DNA from: Hippea sp. KM1
Lineage (GTDB): Bacteria > Campylobacterota_A > Desulfurellia > Desulfurellales > Hippeaceae
Length of the DNA: 64,000 nt
Reading direction: 5' to 3'
NCBI RefSeq assembly: GCF_000526195.1
Contig: NZ_JAFP01000001.1
Span: 780,001 to 844,000, forward strand
Shown: in pieces, positions 7,410 through 16,161 of the stretch
How positions within the stretch are numbered: the stretch's first letter is position 1
Layout: every line of letters begins with the position of its first letter
Program-made: the position numbers and the translations under genes
The notes under the pieces: generated by a model
What the model was told of the DNA's origin: nothing
The model's input: the letters and a program-made list of their open reading frames with translations, nothing else
The model's database searches: none

Positions 7410-7438
7410 ATACTAAAGCTTTTGATTATGAAAATCAA
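7410..7438 (-). promoter_or_regulatory. Promoter with overlapping inverted repeat for the mazEF-like operon
   Basis: On the minus strand a TTGATT -35 (7433-7438) and TAGTAT -10 (7410-7415) are separated by 17 nt. The -35 is one arm of an inverted repeat, TTGATT-5 nt-AATCAA (7422-7438), a possible site for antitoxin autorepression. Confidence 0.4.
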
Positions 7439-7529
7439 GCACGATTATTACCTAACCAGATAGGTCTCAACATACTTACCACCTAAGAGAGGTAATATAT
7501 ATGCCTGAGAATGAGAACCCTCCTTGTGG

Positions 7530-8444
7530 TTATTTCTCTTTCAACCTCCGTGTCCTTTGAAGTATCCTTGTTAGCCTATACAGCGTTTCATTTATCGGCA
7601 CATCTATATTAAACCGATCGGCCAGCTTGACTACATATCCGTTTAGGTAATCTATCTCGGTCTTTTTACCCTTTTTTAGATCCTCGCCGACGCTTGCATT
7701 CCACTGTTTGGGCCTAAAGTTCATTGCATACTCAAACACCTCTTCCTTAAGCCTCTCTATGTCAAAACTCAAATCCAGATGTTTACCCACTTGCTCTATC
7801 TCATCCAGGGAGTTTTTTACTATCCATCTTTCGTCTTTTTCATAGAGGCTTAAGGTTGCCGTTAAGCTGTTGAGCGTGGCCGATGAGCAGTAAAACATAA
7901 ACTTCTTCCACTTATCCCTCTCGATATTGTCTGAGATTCTAACCTTTATGCCCACGCTTTCGAACATATGGGCAATGTCTTGTGTTTTATTTGAACTGTT
8001 CAGGCTGCCCAACACCATACCCTCGTTTAAGAACTCCTCTATGGTGGAATCGTTTATAAATCTCGAGCCTATCATTACGGATGCTGGAAATAGCTGGCTT
8101 TTATTGAATAGCTCTTTGGCCACCTCCTCTGTGTATATGCCGTTTTGAATCGTTATTATGTCGGCTTGAGGGTTGATGTTTTTTATGGTGGTGAGGTTTT
8201 CCTTGCTATCGAAGCTTTTTGAAGCCAATATAATTGTTTTGCAGGCTGAGATGGCCTTTACCTGGTCTGTTATGTTTATGTTTTTTGTTTTGGTTTTTTT
8301 GTTTAATAGGAGCGTTAGCCCTTTATCCTTTATTGCATCAACGAACCTCTTTTTGGATACACAGACCACATCGTATCTATCATGAAGCTTAAAGCCAAAC
8401 CAAAGCCCTAAGGCGCCGGCGCCAAAAATAGCGATTCTCTCCAT
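7530..8444 (-). CDS. panE: Ketopantoate reductase (PanE/ApbA family)
   Basis: 304 residues, the usual length. The N-terminal Rossmann fold begins with IAIFGAGALGLWFG (NADPH-binding GxGxxG), and the helical C-terminal domain contains the KWKKFMFYCSSATLNSLTA stretch with the family catalytic Lys and Asn. In family members this enzyme reduces 2-dehydropantoate to pantoate with NADPH in coenzyme A synthesis. No other pantothenate gene is nearby, and ApbA-family paralogs with other 2-oxoacid substrates exist, so the substrate is not certain. It is divergent from the enoyl-CoA hydratase-like gene with about 75 nt between them. Confidence 0.82.
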   Translation of the reverse strand: MERIAIFGAGALGLWFGFKLHDRYDVVCVSKKRFVDAIKDKGLTLLLNKKTKTKNINITDQVKAISACKTIILASKSFDSKENLTTIKNINPQADIITIQNGIYTEEVAKELFNKSQLFPASVMIGSRFINDSTIEEFLNEGMVLGSLNSSNKTQDIAHMFESVGIKVRISDNIERDKWKKFMFYCSSATLNSLTATLSLYEKDERWIVKNSLDEIEQVGKHLDLSFDIERLKEEVFEYAMNFRPKQWNASVGEDLKKGKKTEIDYLNGYVVKLADRFNIDVPINETLYRLTRILQRTRRLKEK

Positions 8445-8462
8445 TTGCTTCCCCTTTTTGTT

Positions 8463-8491
8463 TTGATTAATTTAGCAAAAGTTAATATAAT
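8463..8491 (+). promoter_or_regulatory. Sigma-70-type promoter of the enoyl-CoA hydratase-like gene
   Basis: TTGATT (8463-8468), a 17-nt spacer and a perfect TATAAT (8486-8491) lie in the divergent intergenic region, 27 nt before the start codon. Confidence 0.65.
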
Positions 8492-8518
8492 TTTCAAAAA
8501 TTAAGGGAGGTTTTTGGA

Positions 8519-9292
8519 ATGTATGAAACGATAGAGGTTGCGATTGATAACCATATTGGCACTATAACCCTTGCAAAACCGGAGAGCCTAAATGTCTTCA
8601 CAAGCCAACTCGCCAGGGAGCTTAACGATGCCTTGAAGAAACTGGATAATGATGCCGATGTTAGGGTTATTGTTATCAAAGCTAAAGGCAAGGGTTTTTC
8701 GGCCGGTATAGATGTTTCTGAGCTAAAGGATAAGACCCATACGGAGCTTTTAGAGACCACCCGCCTGATGGAGGAGATGAATATAACGCTGACCTCGATG
8801 AAGACACCAACAATAGCCTCTGTTAAAGGCTTTGCCGTTGCAAACGGTTTCGGCCTTGTGGCTCTGTGTGATTTGGCCGTGGCAGAGGAGGGCACTAAAT
8901 TTGGTGCGACAGCTATCAATGTGGGTTTATCCTGCATCGGGCCTGCCGTTGCTCTATCAAGGATTATAGGCAGAAAGAGAACGCTTGAGTTGCTTTTAAC
9001 CGGCAGGATTATAATGGCTGAGGAGGCCTTGCAGTGGGGCTTGATAAACAGGATTGCTCAGAAGGGTAGGTTGGATGAGGAGACGATGAAGCTGGCTGAA
9101 GAGTTGGCTCAAAAAAGCCCACTTGCCCTTCAGATAACAAGGGAGGCGTTTTATAAGATGTCCGATTTGCCGCTTGAGAGGGCAATAGAGGTGGCAAATT
9201 ACGCCTTTGCGCAAATATGTGCACTCGAGGATGCAAAAGAGGGTATTGATGCCTTTTTAGAAAAGAGGCAGCCAAATTGGAAGCTTAAATAG
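8519..9292 (+). CDS. Enoyl-CoA hydratase/isomerase family protein (crotonase fold)
   Basis: 257 residues, normal for single-domain crotonases. The oxyanion-hole regions are visible ([12 protein letters not shown] and the [21 protein letters not shown] segment), followed by the C-terminal helical trimerisation region ending in EKRQPNWK, as in typical enoyl-CoA hydratases. The glycine pair common in crotonases (GGG) reads NGFG here and the catalytic Glu positions are not clearly placed, so the reaction (hydration, isomerisation, ring cleavage or thioester hydrolysis) cannot be assigned. It is a single gene with its own promoter and a GGGAGG site. The following tRNA-Pro has a separate promoter. 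Confidence 0.82.
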   Translation: MYETIEVAIDNHIGTITLAKPESLNVFTSQLARELNDALKKLDNDADVRVIVIKAKGKGFSAGIDVSELKDKTHTELLETTRLMEEMNITLTSMKTPTIASVKGFAVANGFGLVALCDLAVAEEGTKFGATAINVGLSCIGPAVALSRIIGRKRTLELLLTGRIIMAEEALQWGLINRIAQKGRLDEETMKLAEELAQKSPLALQITREAFYKMSDLPLERAIEVANYAFAQICALEDAKEGIDAFLEKRQPNWKLK

Positions 9293-9294
9293 AC

Positions 9295-9322
9295 TTGAAA
9301 AGCTTAAAAAGTCGTATATAAT
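9295..9322 (+). promoter_or_regulatory. Promoter of tRNA-Pro
   Basis: TTGAAA (9295-9300), 16-nt spacer, TATAAT (9317-9322), 14 nt before the tRNA. It begins immediately after the stop codon of the preceding gene. Confidence 0.6.
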
Positions 9323-9336
9323 GGGGGGGTGGTTTT

Positions 9337-9413
9337 CGGGGCGTAGCGCAGTTTGGTAGCGCACCAGTTTCGGGTACTGGGGGTCGGCGGTTCGAGTCCG
9401 CCCGCCCCGACCA
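9337..9413 (+). tRNA. tRNA-Pro (anticodon CGG)
   Basis: Acceptor CGGGGCG pairs with CGCCCCG, anticodon stem CCAGT/ACTGG holds loop TTCGGGT (anticodon CGG), T-arm GGCGGTTCGAGTCCGCC, and the CCA is encoded at 9411-9413. The M24 peptidase gene ends on the opposite strand 3 nt later. Confidence 0.97.
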
Positions 9414-9416
9414 CTC

Positions 9417-10463
9417 TTACATGGCCTCTATAAAAGGTGCAAAGGCCAGCACTTCTGTATCGTTCTCGTGGGTCAAAACCATATGTTCAAGCCTTATACC
9501 CAACTTGTTTGGTATGTAAATACCCGGTTCTATGGTGAAAATCATATTGGGTTGGATTATCATGTCGTTTGTTGGATTGATAAAGGGGAATTCGTGCACA
9601 TCTAATCCGACACCGTGCCCTGTGGAGTGGATAAAGTATTTGTCTAAGTTGTATTTGGCAAGCTCCTTTCTTACCCTTTCATCGATCTGTTTTGCTGTGG
9701 TTCTGCCTGGTGCTATCATCTCCGTTGCAAAGAGCTGTGCGTAAAATACGGCGTTAAATAGCTCCTTCAGTTCATCTGTTTTTTTGCCTATCAAAAAGGT
9801 GTATGTGGTGTCTGAATTGTATCCGTCTATGTGTGCACCGAAGTCTATTACGACAAACTCACCCTCCTGAATCCTTCTGTCTGTTGGCCTGTGGTGTGGG
9901 TAAGCCGCATTTGGCCCGCTTGCCACTATCGTATCAAAGGCTTCTTTCTCTGCCCCGTTTTTCCTCAATTGATAGACCAGCTCATCGGCCAATTCCTTTT
10001 CTGTGATTCCTGCCTTAATGGTGGGATAGACCTTAAGCATGGCGTTCCTTGCAGCAAAGGCCGCCCTCTTTATCTTGTTTATCTCTTCCCTTTCTTTTAT
10101 AGCCCTAAGCAATAGGGTTTGGTTGGAAAAATCGACTATGTCAAACATGTCAAAGGCCCTTAACTGCTTTACGGTTGTCTTTGCAAAATCAAAACCCACG
10201 CTTTTTAGCTTATTTGTCTTTAGGTATTCGATTATATCGTCTAAGCTTTTTGAGAGTACGGTGTTTTCTTCTAACTCCTCCTCAGCTTTTTGAAAGTATA
10301 GGCTGCTCACAAATAGCCTGCATTCATCCCTTGTTATAACCAAAGCGCCTTCTATATCCACATCGCAGAAGTATCGGATGTCTGAGTTGGAAAACAACAC
10401 CACGCAGTCGATCTGTGCCTCATCCATCCTTTTTCTTAGGTTTTCTATCCTGTCTGTTCTCAT
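9417..10463 (-). CDS. M24-family metallopeptidase (Xaa-Pro aminopeptidase/dipeptidase-like)
   Basis: 348 residues. Residues about 1-125 are a creatinase-type N-terminal domain; the pita-bread catalytic domain follows. All five metal ligands are readable: Asp in VIDFGAHIDG, Asp in SDTTYTF, His in STGHGVGLDVHE, Glu in TIEPGIYI and Glu in IRLEHMV. Members remove N-terminal residues before proline or split Xaa-Pro dipeptides using two Mn2+/Co2+ ions. The length matches short PepP/PepQ-like proteins of thermophiles. Its start overlaps the end of the upstream diguanylate cyclase gene by 4 nt, indicating one transcript. Confidence 0.88.
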   Translation of the reverse strand: MRTDRIENLRKRMDEAQIDCVVLFSNSDIRYFCDVDIEGALVITRDECRLFVSSLYFQKAEEELEENTVLSKSLDDIIEYLKTNKLKSVGFDFAKTTVKQLRAFDMFDIVDFSNQTLLLRAIKEREEINKIKRAAFAARNAMLKVYPTIKAGITEKELADELVYQLRKNGAEKEAFDTIVASGPNAAYPHHRPTDRRIQEGEFVVIDFGAHIDGYNSDTTYTFLIGKKTDELKELFNAVFYAQLFATEMIAPGRTTAKQIDERVRKELAKYNLDKYFIHSTGHGVGLDVHEFPFINPTNDMIIQPNMIFTIEPGIYIPNKLGIRLEHMVLTHENDTEVLAFAPFIEAM

Positions 10464-11911
10464 AATTGCGTCTCCTTAACCGTAATGTTCCTTTTTTCCT
10501 TTGCCTTGTAAAGGGCTGCATCGACCCTTTTGATGAGCGTTTCTATCTTTTCGTTTTCCCTGTATTGGGCAACGCCGAAGCTCGATGTTATGGAGAAGGT
10601 TTCATTTTTGTATTTGAACTTTAGCTTTGATATGGCGTTTCTGATTTTCTCTGCCACTTCATAGGCGCTATCCAAATCCGTATTAGGCAGTATGATTATA
10701 AACTCCTCACCGCCGTATCGTGCGGCTATGTCTGTGGCCCTTATGAGCGATTTTACCATTTTGCAGAAGCCCTTAAGCACTATATCACCTGCCAGGTGGC
10801 CGTATGTGTTGTTTACCCTGCTGAAGTGGTCTAAGTCTGCCATGATTATGGACATGGGCTGCTTGTATCTATTTGCCCTGTTTACCTCTATGTTTAAGAA
10901 ATGGAGCAGGCCACGCCTGTTGTATACACCGGTTAGCGGATCTATGATGAGGTTCTCCTCCGCCTTTTTGAGCTTATCCTTAAGCTCCTCTATCGTTTTT
11001 TTGGCCTCCTCCATCTTTTTGGAGTATTCCTCTAACTCGTTTTTCATGTTTATTGTTGTATCTTTTATTTTTATGGCTATGCCTATGAGCCTTTTGCTTA
11101 ACTCATCGACATCTATGTTGTCGCTCTTCATGGCGTTGTTTATCTCTTCTATATGCCCCTCAAATGTGTTGACATAGCTGTTTGATGATGTGGTGAATGT
11201 CGTTATGGTGTAGATCAAGGCCTTAAGGGCCTTATCCAGCTTCTTCTGCAGGCCCTCTATGTATTCCTCCTCAAGCCTAATCTTCTGTTCTATGATCTGT
11301 TTTATCTGGTCTCTGATTTCCTTCTCATCCAGCCTGTATGGACTTGAGGATAGCTTGGTTTGAAGCTGCTTTACCTTCTCTAAGTATTGCTTGGCCTCGG
11401 GATTGTCTGTCTCTAAACCCAACAGCTCAAATAGTATCTCTATGATATCCCTATAGACGACATCCTTTGAGTCTTTGGTGGCTGTGCCTAACTGAAATAG
11501 TATCTCTTTGGTTTTTTTAAGCTGATCTATGTCGATTTTCTTTTTTAGAAGCTCCTTTACGGCGTCTAAGTTCTTTTTCCAGCGGGCATCAGCCTCTGAG
11601 GATTTGGCCAGCGTGGTTAGGATGCTTATGTTGTTTAGGATGAGCCTGTTGAATTCATCTTTTTTCTGCTGCAGGTATTCGTCGTATTTGATTACGAAGT
11701 TTGCTATGTTATCCCTCAGCGATACAACCTTGGATATGTCCTCTTCGAATTTGATCTTTTTTACCTGTTTTTTTAACTCATCTATCTGCGCATCGATTAT
11801 AAGGTCGTTTGTTTTTAGCGCTATAAGCAGGTGGACAATGGCGGTTGAGAGGTTTTCTATGTATGTGGAGCAGTGGGTTTTGTTTTTTGCCTGTTTGAGT
11901 TTTCTAAGCAT
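10460..11911 (-). CDS. Diguanylate cyclase with long coiled-coil N-terminal region
   Basis: 483 residues. Residues 1-310 are almost entirely charged heptad-like helices (for example the QKKDEF and KKLDKAL repeats), resembling the helical input region of the DgcC/thioester-type cyclases, without membrane segments. The C-terminal GGDEF domain starts at LIDPLTGVYNRRGL and has an intact RYGGEEF active site, so it should make c-di-GMP from two GTP. No RxxD inhibitory site stands out in front of it. ATG 11911 follows AAGGA; a TTG 3 nt upstream is less likely. It is the first gene of a two-gene unit with the M24 peptidase and is divergent from a histidine kinase gene. Confidence 0.88.
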   Translation of the reverse strand: MLRKLKQAKNKTHCSTYIENLSTAIVHLLIALKTNDLIIDAQIDELKKQVKKIKFEEDISKVVSLRDNIANFVIKYDEYLQQKKDEFNRLILNNISILTTLAKSSEADARWKKNLDAVKELLKKKIDIDQLKKTKEILFQLGTATKDSKDVVYRDIIEILFELLGLETDNPEAKQYLEKVKQLQTKLSSSPYRLDEKEIRDQIKQIIEQKIRLEEEYIEGLQKKLDKALKALIYTITTFTTSSNSYVNTFEGHIEEINNAMKSDNIDVDELSKRLIGIAIKIKDTTINMKNELEEYSKKMEEAKKTIEELKDKLKKAEENLIIDPLTGVYNRRGLLHFLNIEVNRANRYKQPMSIIMADLDHFSRVNNTYGHLAGDIVLKGFCKMVKSLIRATDIAARYGGEEFIIILPNTDLDSAYEVAEKIRNAISKLKFKYKNETFSITSSFGVAQYRENEKIETLIKRVDAALYKAKEKRNITVKETQL

Positions 11912-12019
11912 CAAAAAGTCCTTTTACCCTTTAACAATTAATTTGACAAAACAAAAAAATCCAACTAACTTATACTATAGCAAAATGTCATTTTTTGTCC
12001 AATTTTTAGGTGTTATTTA

Positions 12020-13318
12020 ATGGTTAAAACCGATTACTTCGCAGAGACGCTCAAGACGAATCTGCTGATCCTTTTTGTTAGGCTCTTATCCGTATCCGGT
12101 GCGGTTATATGGGTTACCTATCCAAATTTGTATATAGCCAACCTGAATAAGCTGCAAATTATATATGTTTACAATATCATCATATACATCTATACAGCCC
12201 TGTTTATCATACGGTTTTTTATTCCCAAACACACCACAAAGTCGGAGATATTCTGTTTTTTTAGCTTTGTATTCGACCAGATTGTAATATCCTATTTCAC
12301 ATACAACACAGGCGGTTTCTCAAGTCCGTTTTATTCGGGATACTTTGTTGTTATAACCCTATCGGCGTTTGTGCTTGGAACAAGACTCTCTTTGCTTGTT
12401 GCTTTGTTTGGTGCGGTTTTTTATGTGCTGTTTAATTACAGCTATGGAATAGGTTTTTACAATATCGTTGAGGTGCTTTACAGGATAATTCCGTTCTTTG
12501 TTATAGCGTTTCCTACGGGCGTGTTGAGTGATCTTGCAGAGAAGAACTTGGAGGAAATCAAAAGCCTCAATGAGGAGCTTAAGGATAAGAATAAGAAATT
12601 GGGCGACTCTTTGTTTAAGATAGAGAGGATGCAGAGGCAGCTGATAAAAAGGGAGAAGGAAAACGCCCTGCTTGAGCTTACAGAGAGCGTTGCACACAGG
12701 CTAAGGAACCCCTTGATGAGTTTAGGCGGTATGTCTTCGATTTTGGAGAAAAAACTCAAAAAGGGTGCAAAGGGCGAGGAGTTAATGAAGTATGTGGAAT
12801 ACATAAAGAGCGAGAGTAAAAACATAAGCGAGATCATAAACAACCTGCTTGAGATGAGCGACAGGGAAGTGGAGTTGAAATTTGTTAAATTGGATGTTTT
12901 AATAGACGCCGTGTTGAGCGAGTTTGACGGTGATATTAAGAAAAACAACATAAAGGTCAATCTGAATATAGAGAGCATGCCCCCCATAAGAACGGATGAA
13001 AAGAAGCTAAAGATCGCCATTCACAACATAATAGACAACTGCATAAAGGTAATGAAGAACGGAGGTGAGCTCTCTATAAGCATTGTGCAATCCAAAAACC
13101 TAAGAAACACCATCGAGATAACCATAAGCGATACAGGCCCCGGCATACCAAGGAGTGTGCTTAAAAACATCTTTAAGCCGTTTGAGTCTGGCGGCACGGT
13201 AAAGAAGGGTGTTGGCCTGCCCATAGCCAAGCATTCCGTTGAGATAATAGGTGGTGAGTTGTATATAGAAAGTGAAATAGGTAAAGGAACGACCTTTAAA
13301 ATACTACTGCCGATGTGA
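12020..13318 (+). CDS. Membrane-bound sensor histidine kinase
   Basis: 432 residues. About five hydrophobic segments lie between residues 12 and 168 (ending at the IIPFFVIAFPTGVL helix), then a coiled coil (about 172-215), a HisKA-type dimerisation helix with H226 in ESVAHRLRNPL, and an HATPase domain with N box (HNIIDNCI), G1 (DTGPGIP) and G2 (KKGVGLPIAKH). It should autophosphorylate and pass phosphate to a response regulator, but none lies in the window, so it is an orphan here. The multi-pass sensor without a large external loop suggests it senses something in or near the membrane. It is followed directly by trpS, with 8 nt between stop and start. Confidence 0.88.
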   Translation: MVKTDYFAETLKTNLLILFVRLLSVSGAVIWVTYPNLYIANLNKLQIIYVYNIIIYIYTALFIIRFFIPKHTTKSEIFCFFSFVFDQIVISYFTYNTGGFSSPFYSGYFVVITLSAFVLGTRLSLLVALFGAVFYVLFNYSYGIGFYNIVEVLYRIIPFFVIAFPTGVLSDLAEKNLEEIKSLNEELKDKNKKLGDSLFKIERMQRQLIKREKENALLELTESVAHRLRNPLMSLGGMSSILEKKLKKGAKGEELMKYVEYIKSESKNISEIINNLLEMSDREVELKFVKLDVLIDAVLSEFDGDIKKNNIKVNLNIESMPPIRTDEKKLKIAIHNIIDNCIKVMKNGGELSISIVQSKNLRNTIEITISDTGPGIPRSVLKNIFKPFESGGTVKKGVGLPIAKHSVEIIGGELYIESEIGKGTTFKILLPM

Positions 13319-13326
13319 GGGAGGAT

Positions 13327-14331
13327 ATGAAGAAAACGATCTTAAGCGGTATGAGACCCACAGGAGAGCTGCATTTGGGTAATCTATATGGGGCTTTGAA
13401 GAACTGGGTTAAGCTTCAGCAGGACGATAGCTATGAGAGGTTTTATTTTGTTGCCGATTGGCATGCCCTGACAACAGGTTTTGATGCATCAGAGGAGATC
13501 CCCCAAAAGACATTAAACATGGTTATAGACTGGCTTGCCTTTGGTCTTGATGAGGAAAAGAACACCATATTTGTGCAGTCATTGGTTAAAGAGCATGCAG
13601 AATTATTCTTGCTGTTGTCTATGATAACACCCGTGGGCTGGCTTGAAAGGGTGCCTTCGTATAAGGATCAGATTGCACAGCTTGGGAAGGCCAAGACTTC
13701 GAATTACGGATTTTTGGGTTATCCCGTGCTCATGGCAGCCGACATTATCATCTATAAAGCCCATCTTGTGCCTGTTGGTCTGGATCAGGTTGCACACCTT
13801 GAGTTCACCAGGGAACTGGTCAGGCACTTCAACCACTTGGTCGGCAGGGATGTGTTTATTGAGCCTCAACCGTTGTTGACCGAGGTGCCGAAGATATTGG
13901 GGCTTGATGGCAGGAAGATGAGTAAATCTTACGACAACGCCATCTATCTGTCTGATAGTGAAGAGGAGACGCAAAAAAAGATAAGGGTGATGTTTACCGA
14001 CCCTCGAAGGAAGAGAAAGACAGACCCCGGCGTTGCCGAAGAGTGCGGTGTATTTATGCTCCATAAGATATTCACACCAAAGGATAAGCAGGAGGAGATA
14101 AAGGATGCCTGTTCAAAGGCGCAGATAGGCTGTGTTGAATGCAAGAGACTTCTTGTCAAGAACCTAAACGAAGCCCTATCGCCCATAAGGGAAAACAGGA
14201 ATAGGCTTTTGAACGATAAGGATACCGTTAAGCAGATATTAATCGATGGATCAAAGAAGGCCTCCCAGAAGGCCAAAGAAACGATGGAAGAGGTGAGAGA
14301 TGCAATTTTTTCAAACTCAAGACTTGGATAA
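13327..14331 (+). CDS. trpS: Tryptophanyl-tRNA synthetase
   Basis: 334 residues, normal for the bacterial class Ic enzyme. The HIGH-like motif PTGELHLGN is at the N-terminus and the KMSKS loop is exact (GRKMSKSYDNA). The enzyme charges tRNA-Trp. ATG 13327 follows GGGAGG; the GTG at 13315 inside the stop region of the histidine kinase gene lacks a site of its own. The 3' end overlaps the next gene by 32 nt, so the three genes from the kinase onward are likely co-transcribed, an odd pairing of translation with signalling. Confidence 0.95.
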   Translation: MKKTILSGMRPTGELHLGNLYGALKNWVKLQQDDSYERFYFVADWHALTTGFDASEEIPQKTLNMVIDWLAFGLDEEKNTIFVQSLVKEHAELFLLLSMITPVGWLERVPSYKDQIAQLGKAKTSNYGFLGYPVLMAADIIIYKAHLVPVGLDQVAHLEFTRELVRHFNHLVGRDVFIEPQPLLTEVPKILGLDGRKMSKSYDNAIYLSDSEEETQKKIRVMFTDPRRKRKTDPGVAEECGVFMLHKIFTPKDKQEEIKDACSKAQIGCVECKRLLVKNLNEALSPIRENRNRLLNDKDTVKQILIDGSKKASQKAKETMEEVRDAIFSNSRLG

Positions 14332-14821
14332 GATAGAGAAAGACCTGAAGAGCGAAAATGGCTTAAACAATAAAAGTGCCCTCTATTTTCTCATAAACCA
14401 CATCTTAACCCAGCACCAGAGGTATGAGGAGAATTACAGCCTCATCATGTTTGAGTGCAAAGTTGGGGAGAATGTGGACTCTAAATGCTCTGAGCTAAAT
14501 CAAAAAAGGCTGGATGGGCTTGTTGCGGATAAATTAAGATCCATCTGCAGGAAGAGCGATGTGTTGTTTCACTGTTCTGATGGTTTCTTTTGTATATTAA
14601 CGAGGGTTTTTGAGGGTGATGACACCATAATGTTCTGCAAAAAGATAGATAAAAACCTCTCGAGCCTCAATTATGATGATGATTGCAAAATCAACTTGGA
14701 TTTAAAGTTCGGCATAACATTCTCAAAGGATAAGGACACCGTTGAGAGTTTCTCTCAACGGGCCTTTGAGGCTCTTAAGAAGGCCAAGGGAGTCTCTGAA
14801 AAGGTTATAGTCAAGGTTTAG
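14300..14821 (+). CDS. Degenerate GGDEF-domain-like protein
   Basis: 173 residues that read as a stand-alone nucleotide-cyclase fold: an N-terminal ALYFLINHILTQHQRY helix and strand, a VADKLRSICRKSDVLFHCSDGFFCILTR stretch occupying the place of the GGDEF hairpin, and a C-terminal LKFGITFSKDKDTVESFSQRAFEALKKAKG segment that matches the usual end of GGDEF domains. The GG(D/E)EF residues themselves are replaced (CSDGFF), so no cyclase activity is expected. It may act as a regulatory or structural relative. The start follows GAGGTG inside trpS, and the stop overlaps the accC stop by 4 nt in convergent orientation. Assignment is by pattern, not search. Confidence 0.6.
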   Translation: MQFFQTQDLDKIEKDLKSENGLNNKSALYFLINHILTQHQRYEENYSLIMFECKVGENVDSKCSELNQKRLDGLVADKLRSICRKSDVLFHCSDGFFCILTRVFEGDDTIMFCKKIDKNLSSLNYDDDCKINLDLKFGITFSKDKDTVESFSQRAFEALKKAKGVSEKVIVKV

Positions 14822-16161
14822 TTTTTATTTAGGAACTTCTTGTCTATAAAGTTGGTGTCGTAATTATTGTTGATGAACTCCTCGCTGATGAGGAGTTTTT
14901 TGAAAAAATCGATGCTGGTCTTTACGCCCTCTATCACAAACTCATCGAGGCACCTGAGCATCCTCTTGCGTGCCTCTTCCCTTGAATTGCCCCTGACTAT
15001 GAGCTTTGCTATCATAGAATCGTAAAACGGCGATATGTTTGAGTTGCACCTTATTGCCGTATCCACCCTTACACCTGGCCCTCCCGGGATGAACAAGGAG
15101 GTTATCCTGCCCGGTGATGGATAGAACTTGATCGGGTCTTCTGCGTTTATCCTGCACTCTATAACATGGAACTTGGGTTTGATGGCCGATTGGGTAAAGC
15201 CTATCTCCTCTTTTGCTGCTATCTTTATCTGCTCCTTGATTAGGTCAACGCCGTATGCCATCTCCGTGACGGGGTGTTCAACCTGTATGCGGGTGTTTAT
15301 CTCGATAAAGTAGAAGTTTTCACCATCAAACAGAAACTCAAGCGTTCCTGCGTTTTTGTAATTCAATACCCTTGCCGCCTCAACGGCAACCGATAGGAGC
15401 TTCTTCCTTGTTTCTTCTTTTAGAACAACGGAGGGTGCCTCCTCCAATAGCTTTTGGTGCCTCCTTTGGAGTGTGCAGTCCCTCTCACCAACATGGATTA
15501 CATTTCCATACTCATCGGCCAGCACCTGAACCTCTATGTGTCTTGGATGCTCGATGAACTTTTCTAAGTATATATCCTCCTTACCGAACGATGCCTTGGC
15601 TTCCATCCTGGCGGCCGAATATGCCCCGATAAGCTCTTCTTTGTTCCTTACAACCCTCATGCCCTTGCCGCCACCGCCCCATGCAGCCTTAAGCAAAACG
15701 GGATAGCCGATTCTTTCTGCTGTCTGAATGAGGGTTTCCTCATCCTTTATCGAGCCCCTGCTGCCCGGGACTGTCGGTATGCCGTTATCCTCCAAGATCG
15801 ATTTTACGATCGATTTATCGGCAAGCCTCTCCATCGTCTCTGCATCTGGGCCTATGAATGTAACGCCTAAATCGTTGCACACCCTAACAAAGGCCGGGTT
15901 TTCCGATAGGAATCCGTATCCTGGATGAACGGCGTCGCATTTGGAGTTTGCTATGGCCTGGGCTAAATTGAATAGATGGAGATAGCTTTTGGAAGCCTCT
16001 GCAGGCCCTATGCATATGGCCTCATCGGCCAATTTGACATGCATGGAGTCTCTATCCTCTGTTGAGTATACGGCAACGGTCTTTATGCCCAACTCCTTTG
16101 CCGCCCTTATTATCCTTACAGCTATCTCTCCCCTGTTTGCTATGAGGATCTTTTTAAACAT
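14818..16161 (-). CDS. accC: Biotin carboxylase subunit of acetyl-CoA carboxylase
   Basis: 447 residues, the expected length. The order is an N-terminal Rossmann-like fold (KILIANRGEIAVRIIRAA), an ATP-grasp domain with the glycine-rich loop AAWGGGGKGMR, the biotin/bicarbonate site EKFIEHPRHIEVQ and the ERDCTLQRRHQK motif, and the EINTRIQVEHPVTE active site. It carboxylates the biotin on AccB with ATP and bicarbonate as the first step of malonyl-CoA synthesis. The start ATG shares its A with the TGA of accB (TGATG), so the two subunits are translationally coupled. The carboxyltransferase genes (accA/accD) are not in the window. Confidence 0.95.
   Translation of the reverse strand: MFKKILIANRGEIAVRIIRAAKELGIKTVAVYSTEDRDSMHVKLADEAICIGPAEASKSYLHLFNLAQAIANSKCDAVHPGYGFLSENPAFVRVCNDLGVTFIGPDAETMERLADKSIVKSILEDNGIPTVPGSRGSIKDEETLIQTAERIGYPVLLKAAWGGGGKGMRVVRNKEELIGAYSAARMEAKASFGKEDIYLEKFIEHPRHIEVQVLADEYGNVIHVGERDCTLQRRHQKLLEEAPSVVLKEETRKKLLSVAVEAARVLNYKNAGTLEFLFDGENFYFIEINTRIQVEHPVTEMAYGVDLIKEQIKIAAKEEIGFTQSAIKPKFHVIECRINAEDPIKFYPSPGRITSLFIPGGPGVRVDTAIRCNSNISPFYDSMIAKLIVRGNSREEARKRMLRCLDEFVIEGVKTSIDFFKKLLISEEFINNNYDTNFIDKKFLNKN

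Noticed and set aside
848-9413. A tRNA-bounded genomic island between tRNA-Arg and tRNA-Pro
   Set aside because: The 3' ends of the two tRNAs are different, no direct repeat of either was seen, and the genes from 7.5 kb onward look like host genes. Only 1.1-7.4 kb appears accessory.
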